From CAYFWF01 sp964346815 (GTDB taxonomy: Bacteria; Acidobacteriota; Aminicenantia; Aminicenantales; Aminicenantaceae), in NCBI GenBank assembly GCA_964346815.1, contig CAYFWF010000033.1, positions 1 to 15,838 on the forward strand: a stretch of DNA of 15,838 nucleotides, written 5' to 3'. The position numbers were made by a program, and so were the translations under genes. This document shows, piece by piece, positions 6,682-12,781 of the stretch. Below the pieces are notes generated by a model. That model did no database searches and had not been told where the DNA came from. It saw nothing but the letters and a program-made list of their open reading frames with translations. Numbering within the stretch: the stretch's first letter is position 1; each line of letters opens with the position of its first letter.

Positions 6682-8208
6682 ATGCAAGAGACCAACATCG
6701 GGAATTCTCGAGAAGTAACAACTCTGGCCCGGGGCGCGGGGATCGTCTTTGCCGGAACTCTTTTCGGACTGCTGCTCAAATACATTTTCCAACTGATCGT
6801 TGCCCGCCATCTTGGGGTAGGACTTTTCGGGACATTCTTCTTGGGCGTCACCATATTCAGCGTTCTCGAGCGTTTATCCGGGTTGGGACTGCCTAATGGG
6901 ATTTTGAGATTTGTTTCTGTCTTCCGAGGCCAGGGAGACCAGGAAAGGATCAAAGGTACGATCCTTTCAGGATTGAGATTTGTTGCGGTTGCAGGATTTG
7001 CCCTTCTCTGCTTGGTGGTTTTGTTGTCGACTTTTCTGTCGAATCAGGTTTTTCATGATGCCAACTTGATCTGGGTTCTCAGGATATTAGCTGTCGGCAG
7101 CTTGTTCTCTGGATTGACGGAGATACTTGTCTATACCACCCAGGCCTTTCAGCTTATGCAGTATAAGGTATGGGTGAGATTCGTCTTCGAACCGCTGTCC
7201 AGGATTTTCTTGGTCTGGCTGGGATTTTGGCTGGGATGGCGGCTTTTCGGAGCCACTCTGGCCTTCGCTGTGGTCAGTGTGTTCGGCACGGTCGTCGCCT
7301 TCCAGTTTATGCTCAAAGTCTTTCCCCTGTTCAAGGAAAAAAAAGTCCTTCCTCGCTTCGAAACCAGAGCGATTCTGCGTTTCTCCTGGCCGCTATTTTT
7401 TGTCGGATTTTTAAATTTGACCATTGCCTATGCTCCTGCTCTCATCCTGGGATATTTTCGGACATCCGAGGAAGTCGGCATTTTTGGCTCTGCCTTCAGG
7501 ACCGCTGTGCTTATGTCGGTTATCATGGAGTCATTCAATGCGATATTTTCTCCGATCATCGCTGATTTATCCGAAAGAAAAGCTCTCAAAAAGCTGGAGG
7601 AATTATTCAAGGTCGTTACAAAATGGATATTCACCATCAGTTTTCCTGTTTTCCTCAGCATGGTTCTTTTCCCAAAAATGATCTTGAATCTCTGGGGAGA
7701 AGATTTTATCTCAGGAGCGACCTGTCTCATCTTCATAAGCTGCGGCCAGTTGATCAACTGTGGGGTGGGTTCTTCCGGATATATGCTGATGATGACCGGT
7801 CACACAAGAATAATTCTGATCAATGCTTTATTTTTTACGGTTGCCAGTCTGGGATTAAGTGTGTACCTGATTCCTGAATACGGTATCTTGGGAGCGGCTT
7901 TGAGTTATGCCATTCCGCTAGGCTTCATTAACCTCATTCGTCTGGTAGAAGTGTACATCATTCTCGGTATACATCCTTACCGCTGGGATTTTTTCAAGCC
8001 TTTGACCGCAGGCGCGGGCGCTGCTGCTGCAGGATGGGTGATGAAAGTTTTCGTCCGGATAGACCCTTTTGTTTTTTCTCTTTTGATCGGTGTGCTGGTA
8101 GTCGCATCGATTTACATATCGATCCTTGTTTTCTTGAAAATTCCGCGGGAGGACTTATGGGTCATGGAAAAAATAAAGATGAAGTTATTCACCAGGCGGC
8201 GAAGATGA
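6682..8208 (+). CDS. Polysaccharide flippase, Wzx/RfbX-like (MATE/MOP superfamily)
   Basis: A 508-residue integral membrane protein with about 12-14 hydrophobic segments across its length. The N-terminal pattern A-R-G-A-G-I-V-F-A-G-T-L-F-G-L-L-L-K-Y followed by Q-L-I-V-A-R-H-L-G-V-G-L-F-G is characteristic of the Wzx/MurJ-type MOP flippases that move undecaprenyl-linked oligosaccharides to the outer face of the inner membrane. A TTG at 6646 would add 12 residues, but the promoter places the transcript start after it, so ATG 6682 is chosen; its ribosome site is weak. The C-terminus is a short basic tail (K-L-F-T-R-R-R-R). It converges with and overlaps the GT2 gene by 24 bp, and probably exports the glycan made by the opposite-strand operon (inference). 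Confidence 0.88.
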   Translation: MQETNIGNSREVTTLARGAGIVFAGTLFGLLLKYIFQLIVARHLGVGLFGTFFLGVTIFSVLERLSGLGLPNGILRFVSVFRGQGDQERIKGTILSGLRFVAVAGFALLCLVVLLSTFLSNQVFHDANLIWVLRILAVGSLFSGLTEILVYTTQAFQLMQYKVWVRFVFEPLSRIFLVWLGFWLGWRLFGATLAFAVVSVFGTVVAFQFMLKVFPLFKEKKVLPRFETRAILRFSWPLFFVGFLNLTIAYAPALILGYFRTSEEVGIFGSAFRTAVLMSVIMESFNAIFSPIIADLSERKALKKLEELFKVVTKWIFTISFPVFLSMVLFPKMILNLWGEDFISGATCLIFISCGQLINCGVGSSGYMLMMTGHTRIILINALFFTVASLGLSVYLIPEYGILGAALSYAIPLGFINLIRLVEVYIILGIHPYRWDFFKPLTAGAGAAAAGWVMKVFVRIDPFVFSLLIGVLVVASIYISILVFLKIPREDLWVMEKIKMKLFTRRRR

Positions 8209-9237
8209 TCTCAGCTTTAAATATTTTTTGATCTGTCCCACATTCATGCAGACCTGCCTCAAATAGACTAGGGCAGGAACAAGTGTCATGATCGAGAAAA
8301 GATCGATTCCGATCTTTTTCCTTCGCTTGATCAGCAGGGGAAAGGGTTTTGTCTTCTTATAGAGTAAGAGCAGGAAAAGCCCCCAGCTAAAGGCAATCAA
8401 TATTCCGATGACCTCGTATCGGGGGATAAGCACAAGAAGTGTGATAAGGAAAAGCAGCGGCCACAGTGGAAAACTGTGTTGGAGGATCAGCCTGAACCAC
8501 GAAGGCCTGGTCAGGTTGTATTTGGTGATTCCCACTCCGATATTCCACCGGATGTACTCCTTGAAGAGGCTTCGCGGTTTGTGGAAAAAGGTCAGCTCCG
8601 GGACATAATCGAGAAAATAACCTTGATCCCTGAGCCTTCTCGATATCTGGATGTCTTCACCACCGTCATAGAAGCGCGGGTCAAATCCTCCCGCTTCTTC
8701 GAGGGCTTCCCTTCTGAAAGCACAGTTACAGCCAGGTACGAATTCTATTCCCTTCTCTGAGCGGGTTACGTTTGCATCGAATCCGATAGCACCTCCCGCC
8801 GGATGACCTATACAGGCCACACACAGGTCAATATATTTCGTGCCAGGCGGGGGGTATCCATTTCCGCCGACAGCCGCAATTTCAGGATTCTGGAAGGCTT
8901 TATGGACGGTTCGCGGCCAATTTTTGGCCACCATTCCATCCGCATCCAGAAAAGCGATGATGTCGAATGAAGCCGCCTTTATGCCTGCATTGCGCTGTTG
9001 GCTGAATCCCTTTTCTGCGGAGATAAGCCTGACATCTCTGTATTCTCTGACGATTTCTGGGGTGGCATCTGAAGAAGAATCGACCACCAGAATCTCCAAT
9101 CGGTTGCGTGGATAGTCAACCTGCATCAGGGAATCCAAGCACTCTCTGATGTTCTTTTCTTCGTTATGAGTGATGACGATAAGAGAGATCGGCAAGAAAT
9201 GTGTTCTCTCGATGTCCGCCCCAGGTTCATCCATCAT
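8185..9237 (-). CDS. Family 2 glycosyltransferase with C-terminal membrane segments
   Basis: A 350-residue GT-A fold enzyme. Visible motifs are L-I-V-I-T-H-N-E-E (19-27), V-V-D-S-S-S-D (51-57), the metal/nucleotide-binding D-A-D (98-100), a F-V-P-G-C-N-C-A-F-R-R acceptor-side segment and G-G-E-D-I-Q-I-S-R-R-L, equivalent to the E-D-x-x-x-R-R region that carries the catalytic base. Hydrophobic helices follow at about 245-295 and 310-335, so it is held to the inner membrane, as expected for transfer to a lipid-linked acceptor. The first ATG of an ATG-ATG pair at 9237 is chosen because G-G-G-A-G lies 10 nt upstream and it gives an 11-bp overlap with the radical SAM gene; a longer frame starting at 9270 is less likely. 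Last gene of the operon; sugar donor unknown. Confidence 0.9.
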   Translation of the reverse strand: MMDEPGADIERTHFLPISLIVITHNEEKNIRECLDSLMQVDYPRNRLEILVVDSSSDATPEIVREYRDVRLISAEKGFSQQRNAGIKAASFDIIAFLDADGMVAKNWPRTVHKAFQNPEIAAVGGNGYPPPGTKYIDLCVACIGHPAGGAIGFDANVTRSEKGIEFVPGCNCAFRREALEEAGGFDPRFYDGGEDIQISRRLRDQGYFLDYVPELTFFHKPRSLFKEYIRWNIGVGITKYNLTRPSWFRLILQHSFPLWPLLFLITLLVLIPRYEVIGILIAFSWGLFLLLLYKKTKPFPLLIKRRKKIGIDLFSIMTLVPALVYLRQVCMNVGQIKKYLKLRSSSPPGE

Positions 9238-10339
9238 CACTGAGAAACTCCCAGTCGACCACACACCCATCGATCAATTTGTAATCGAACACACAATCCC
9301 TGCAAAAATTGAATCTTTGGCGGTCTTCCTGGAACTGTTTTCTGAAACGCCGCATTTTTGGCCCGAACCAGATCTGCTCGAAGCTCTGGGAGTTGATGTT
9401 TCCAAAGGGGTGCTCGTATGTGAAATCGAATTCACAGGCAAGGACCGTCCCGTCAGGGAAAAGGGTAGGCTTTGTCCAGGGAAACCGGCAGTTGTATTTT
9501 CGAGGCTTTTTATCGGGTGAAAAGTCTGGATGATACCTGTACCAGCGGTATTCTCTCGAATCTGGGGCGAAGCGTTGATCATATTCAGGATCCCTGTGTC
9601 CGGACTGTCTTGTGGAAAAGGCCTTGAAGCTGACCATGTCGACTTCAAGCTCTTTGGCCAGTCGCTTGAAATCTTCGACTTCATGTTCATTGTCTTTCGA
9701 TACCACCATACGCAGGTTTATGATGGGTTTTTTCGAACCGGAGTGATGCTTGGTCTCCACAAGCATCCTGGTGTTTGCGATGGCCTTGTGAAAGTCTCCT
9801 CCTCTCCTCAGCCCTCCGTATGTTTCTTTGGTCGCTCCATCGACGGCAACAATCAAGGCATCCAGGCCAGAATCTACGAGAGCTTCTGCATCTTCTCGGC
9901 TGAATTTATTCATGTTGCTGCTGGTTACTGAAAGGATCCCTTTTTTGCCGGCGTATTTGATCATCCTGTATATTTCTGGATTGAGGAAAGGTTCACCCCA
10001 GCTCCAGAGAATGACATAAATCAGATAATCTGCTGTCTGATCGATGAATTTTTTGAAGGTTTCGAAGGGAAGCAGAGATTTTCCTTTTAGCTCAGGATCG
10101 TGCACCGGACAGAGCACACAGCTCAGGTTACAAAGGCCCGCAGGAGAGACATGAGCCATGTAGGGATACCCCAGACTTTTGGATAGAGGCAGGAACCTGT
10201 TCAATCCTATCCGGAAGAGATTGATCAACTTTTTGCTGGATATGTTCTCTGCCCGAAGAGGAATGCGGTCGAATTGAAAAGTCAAATTCCGTTTGAGAAG
10301 CAGGTTCCAAATGTTCGTTAATAGAAAAGCTGGTTTCAT
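9227..10339 (-). CDS. Radical SAM / SPASM-domain enzyme in a glycan operon
   Basis: A 370-residue enzyme. The radical SAM cluster motif is C70-N-L-S-C74-V-L-C77, followed by the S-W-G-E-P motif for SAM binding and a (beta/alpha)6 barrel. The C-terminal SPASM-like region has C284, G297-x4-C302, C346-x2-C349 and C359: five cysteines instead of the usual seven, enough for one auxiliary Fe-S cluster and perhaps an incomplete second. The ATG at 10339 overlaps the TGA of the PssE-like gene as ATGA and is taken as the start; 28 more codons are open upstream but lie inside that gene. SPASM enzymes modify peptides, alcohols or sugars by radical chemistry. Its place between glycosyltransferase genes suggests a sugar, lipid-carrier or peptide part of the glycan as target (inference). 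Confidence 0.9.
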   Translation of the reverse strand: MKPAFLLTNIWNLLLKRNLTFQFDRIPLRAENISSKKLINLFRIGLNRFLPLSKSLGYPYMAHVSPAGLCNLSCVLCPVHDPELKGKSLLPFETFKKFIDQTADYLIYVILWSWGEPFLNPEIYRMIKYAGKKGILSVTSSNMNKFSREDAEALVDSGLDALIVAVDGATKETYGGLRRGGDFHKAIANTRMLVETKHHSGSKKPIINLRMVVSKDNEHEVEDFKRLAKELEVDMVSFKAFSTRQSGHRDPEYDQRFAPDSREYRWYRYHPDFSPDKKPRKYNCRFPWTKPTLFPDGTVLACEFDFTYEHPFGNINSQSFEQIWFGPKMRRFRKQFQEDRQRFNFCRDCVFDYKLIDGCVVDWEFLSDDG

Positions 10340-10848
10340 GGTTGGATCGATTTTGCTATCTGGGTTTCGGATAAGATTTTTTTGAGAAAAGAACTCAGGT
10401 TTTCTGTTTTTTGGCATGAGCAATTCACTGTTCGGTACAATAAATCATAGTTTCTGACAGTTTCGAACAGATCTTCTGAGTTGTAAGCCACCAATGCTCT
10501 TTTCTGCTCTTCCATGATCCGGCAGAATTCGATCTGGTGATCATCGACGTGCTCTCTGAGTTTTGCGTCTCGTGGAAAGAGAATAGGAATCTTGTTGTGA
10601 CTCAGGCAAACAAGGATGGTACCCACTCCTGCGTGGGCGATGACTATATCAGAGTTTTTCACTTGGTGTTCCATCTCGTCGAAATCCAGAAAACGCTTAT
10701 AGGAACAGACCTGCGGAAGGTATTGGGAATGGCCAATCTGGATAAAAGTGTCCGAAGGAATTTTCCCTTCTTCTATGCCCTTTTCGATGGTCAATAAAAG
10801 GCGGTCGAAGGGACGTCTCTCAAAGCCTACGGTGACGAAAACCTTCAA
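10336..10848 (-). CDS. pssE: PssE/Cps14G (Alg13-like) glycosyltransferase catalytic subunit
   Basis: A 170-residue soluble GT28 C-terminal-type domain. It begins M-K-V-F-V-T-V-G (F-E-R-R-P-F-D-R-L follows), and shows I-Q-I-G (36-39), the UDP-sugar site H-A-G-V-G-T (72-77), P-R (92-93) and E-H-V-D-D-H-Q (99-105). This matches PssE/Cps14G/Alg13 proteins, which act only together with a membrane-bound PssD/Alg14 partner. The start is TTG 10848, seen because GGAGG lies 9 nt upstream and TTGA overlaps the TGA of the pssD-like gene; the frame open further upstream lies inside that gene and would give a non-homologous extension of 54 residues. The downstream radical SAM gene overlaps its stop by 4 nt. 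The sugar added (glucose, galactose or GlcNAc in relatives) is not known. Confidence 0.9.
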   Translation of the reverse strand: MKVFVTVGFERRPFDRLLLTIEKGIEEGKIPSDTFIQIGHSQYLPQVCSYKRFLDFDEMEHQVKNSDIVIAHAGVGTILVCLSHNKIPILFPRDAKLREHVDDHQIEFCRIMEEQKRALVAYNSEDLFETVRNYDLLYRTVNCSCQKTENLSSFLKKILSETQIAKSIQP

Positions 10849-11294
10849 AGGATTTGACCTCCATATTTTGCACGGGGAAACCTTTTTGTCAATTCCTCCC
10901 ATTGAACGATGAACTCGGAGGAGACAGGATAGACCAATTTTCCTGAAAGCGACAGATTTTTTGCCCGGGCCATCGATTCGATATAGATGGTCCTTATCCC
11001 CATGAGCCATGCCAGATAGAAAAAGGGAACGCTTATCCCTGCCCCTGTCGAAATGATAACATCAGGTTTTTCTTTTAAAAGAACTCGAACAGCCAGGATA
11101 GAATTATAAACGAGGTTTTTGATGCTTCGGTTGGTGGGGAAAAAAGCCTTGTAGTACTTCTCTCCTTTCAGGAGATATCTGGTGTCCTCATAATCGAATG
11201 TGACCCAGAAACGCTCCTGATGCCTCCAGACGGAGCTGAGGTGGAACAGTTCCTGCAGATGCCCTCCCGCAGAACACACAAGACAGAGCTTCAT
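10845..11294 (-). CDS. pssD: PssD/Cps14F (Alg14-like) membrane anchor subunit of a split glycosyltransferase
   Basis: A 149-residue protein starting M-K-L-C-L-V-C-S-A-G-G-H-L-Q-E-L (motif S-A-G-G-H-L-x-E at 8-15), with V-I-I-S-T-G-A-G-I-S-V-P-F-F-Y-L-A in the middle and Y-I-E-S-M-A-R, S-G-K-L-V-Y and F-I-V-Q-W-E-E-L near the end. These are the conserved blocks of the PssD/Cps14F/Alg14 family, the N-terminal half of a GT28-like enzyme that anchors the catalytic PssE half and binds the lipid acceptor. ATG 11294 is chosen since it overlaps the sulfotransferase stop as ATGA and begins the conserved sequence; an ATG five codons earlier (11309) is possible. Directly followed by its partner gene. 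Confidence 0.9.
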   Translation of the reverse strand: MKLCLVCSAGGHLQELFHLSSVWRHQERFWVTFDYEDTRYLLKGEKYYKAFFPTNRSIKNLVYNSILAVRVLLKEKPDVIISTGAGISVPFFYLAWLMGIRTIYIESMARAKNLSLSGKLVYPVSSEFIVQWEELTKRFPRAKYGGQIL

Positions 11295-12244
11295 TTGACT
11301 TCCATCCAACCGGACAAGTCTTTGTCGATGAGTTTTTCAAGCCGTTTCACGTCCGCTCTGAAAACATCTATCAGTTCATGTCTTTGTTCGATTTCTATGG
11401 CATCCTTTTTGTAAAGCCTGTTAGGGAGCACGAATTTTATATCTCTGCGTACTTTTAGAGGAAGGATAAATTTGAAGAAGTCCTTGAATTTATTGGGCTT
11501 GAAAACGAGCCTATCAACGGCTCCGGCGAATTTGCTTTTCGGAAGGCCTGAAGCATGGTAGGCTTTTATGGAATGGTCTGTCCATATGTTGTCTATCCCC
11601 AGAAAAGAAGAAAGAGAAGAGAGCCCTTTTTGAGGATCTGCGAAGAAATCTTCATGAATAAAAATCCTGGTATTCGGGAAATTCTCCAGGTAAGCTCCAA
11701 CTTGATCGCTGTACATTCCCATCCCGATATAATCGTAGCTGGGAACCAGTTCCTGTTCCTGTCGGTTTTGGACCGTTTCTTCCTTTACAGCTTCGCTGAA
11801 AGCCAATGGCTCTTCTCCGTGGAGTCTTTTGTTGCTGAAATGAGACCATGCCCTGTCAATAGGATTTCTGAGAAGGATGATGATTTTCAGAGAGACACTC
11901 TTTTCACCATATAACTCTTTGATGTTAGAAATGGTGTCTTTGTAAAGGTAGAGATACCAGGTGGAAGCTTCTCCCATGATTTGGCCTTTTTTAGCGGATA
12001 GAAAAAGCTCTTGATAGTCCTTTAAAGTGGAAGAGATGAAGGTCACTCTCTCTTTCGTTTTTTGGATCCGGTAGAAAGGTTTCTTCCCCCAACAAGCAAA
12101 GAATGAAGGTTCTTTCTCATCGGGCATATACACTTGAGGATGCCTGGAGAGATATGCGTAGAGAGTCGTACTGCCTGACCGAGGAGCGCCTACGATCAGA
12201 AAGTCAGGGAGCTTTATCTGTGAACCTCGGTAATAGATATCCAT
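11291..12244 (-). CDS. PAPS-dependent sulfotransferase
   Basis: A 317-residue protein of the sulfotransferase (Sulfotransfer_1/NodH-heparan N-sulfotransferase-like) fold. The 5'-phosphosulfate loop is V-G-A-P-R-S-G-S-T-T-L (18-28), and the 3'-phosphate site is I-I-L-L-R126-N-P-I-D-R-A-W-S134-H-F. It has no signal peptide, so it transfers sulfate from PAPS in the cytoplasm, probably to a sugar of the lipid-linked glycan before export. It is the first gene of the overlapping chain; its TGA overlaps the next ATG. The dodecin gene ends 68 nt upstream on the same strand, and read-through from it is possible. The ribosome site (AAGGGA, about 13 nt before the ATG) is weak. No PAPS-synthesis genes are in the window. 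Confidence 0.9.
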   Translation of the reverse strand: MDIYYRGSQIKLPDFLIVGAPRSGSTTLYAYLSRHPQVYMPDEKEPSFFACWGKKPFYRIQKTKERVTFISSTLKDYQELFLSAKKGQIMGEASTWYLYLYKDTISNIKELYGEKSVSLKIIILLRNPIDRAWSHFSNKRLHGEEPLAFSEAVKEETVQNRQEQELVPSYDYIGMGMYSDQVGAYLENFPNTRIFIHEDFFADPQKGLSSLSSFLGIDNIWTDHSIKAYHASGLPKSKFAGAVDRLVFKPNKFKDFFKFILPLKVRRDIKFVLPNRLYKKDAIEIEQRHELIDVFRADVKRLEKLIDKDLSGWMEVK

Positions 12245-12312
12245 TAATAGTCCAATCCCTTAATATCACAATTTTCTCTGAACGCAGAGACGATTCGGTT
12301 ACGACGGAAAGT

Positions 12313-12519
12313 TTACTCCTGATATTTGAAGGAGATTTTGACCTTTGCGCGGTAGGCAACGACTTTTCCCTCTTCCACCCTCATATCGAACTCGACGACT
12401 TCTGCGATTCTTAGGTCCTTCAGGCTTTTGCTGGCTGTTTCCACAGCATTTTTCGCCGCCTTCTCCCAGGAATCAGGGCTTGTCCCGATAAGCTCGATGA
12501 CTTTGTAGGTACTTTCCAT
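12313..12519 (-). CDS. Dodecin-family small protein with Arg at both flavin-contact positions
   Basis: A complete 68-residue dodecin with a strong AAGGAGG ribosome site before ATG 12519. The pattern Y-K-V-I-E-L-I-G-T-S-P-D-S-W, then A-A-K-N-A-V-E-T-A, L-K-D-L-R-I-A-E-V, and A-Y-R-A-K-V-K-I-S-F-K-Y covers the full beta-alpha-beta-beta fold that assembles into hollow dodecamers. Characterised flavin dodecins stack the isoalloxazine ring on a Trp of the D-x-W-x-E-V segment and contact it with a Gln of the last strand. Here those positions, by my alignment from memory, are R37 and R57. The protein may belong to the group that does not store flavin in the classical way. It has no membrane or export signal. 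It precedes the sulfotransferase operon on the same strand; a functional link is unknown. Confidence 0.92.
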   Translation of the reverse strand: MESTYKVIELIGTSPDSWEKAAKNAVETASKSLKDLRIAEVVEFDMRVEEGKVVAYRAKVKISFKYQE

Positions 12520-12551
12520 GATATTCCTCCTTGTCGTTTTTTATATTTATA

Positions 12552-12623
12552 TCATATTTTCCATTTGATTTTGTAACGTTTGACAATCTTTAATCCCTTA
12601 TCGTCTTCCTCGATGGTGTACAT
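12552..12623 (-). CDS. Possible 23-residue small protein upstream of dodecin
   Basis: ATG 12623 to TGA 12552 encodes a highly charged peptide beginning M-Y-T-I-E-E-D-D-K-G-L-K-I-V-K-R and ending W-K-I. An AAAAGGGA purine run lies just upstream of the ATG, though very close to it. The frame ends 33 nt before the dodecin ATG on the same strand, so it would be in the dodecin mRNA, or its DNA may instead carry the dodecin promoter: the region after it is A+T-rich (TATAAATATAAA) but no well-spaced -35/-10 pair was found. The order acidic-then-basic looks protein-like, but a 24-codon frame can arise by chance. Confidence 0.3.
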   Translation of the reverse strand: MYTIEEDDKGLKIVKRYKIKWKI

Positions 12624-12636
12624 ATGTCCCTTTTAA

Positions 12637-12664
12637 AGATCAATGGATTCATTTTGATTGATCT
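12637..12664 (-). terminator. Inverted repeat, weak terminator candidate for the glycosidase-like gene
   Basis: AGATCAAT (12637-12644) and ATTGATCT (12657-12664) are perfect 8-bp arms around a 12-nt loop. On the minus strand the hairpin is followed by TTTAAAA, a poor U-run. It lies 118 bp after the stop of the 12782-15352 gene and just before the possible small ORF, so it could end the upstream transcript or act as an operator. The A+T-rich stem and poor tail keep confidence low. Confidence 0.3.
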
Positions 12665-12680
12665 CTCATTCGCAGCAACG

Positions 12681-12713
12681 GATCGCCACGTCATTACACT
12701 CCTTGCGATGACA
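12681..12713. repeat. Degenerate copy of a dispersed REP-like repeat
   Basis: The stretch GATCGCCACGTCATTACACT (12681-12700) continued by CCTTGCGATGACA (12701-12713) closely follows the widely seen bacterial dispersed repeat of type 'gatTGCCACGTCGc...GCTCCTCGCAATGACA', with several changes in the middle that weaken its palindrome. It sits in the gap between the glycosidase-like gene and dodecin, as such repeats generally do. The comparison is from memory of the consensus. Confidence 0.5.
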
Positions 12714-12781
12714 CAGGAATTAATACGTTCACAATAGATAGAGAGTGTTTGATTTGTCGCCTGTTGGAAGTCACTGTAATT

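Noticed and set aside
12275..12290. Perfect hairpin TCTCTG-AACG-CAGAGA between dodecin and sulfotransferase
   Set aside because: Only 6 bp and no T-run on either strand, so it is not a convincing terminator. It may slightly affect read-through, but nothing supports that.
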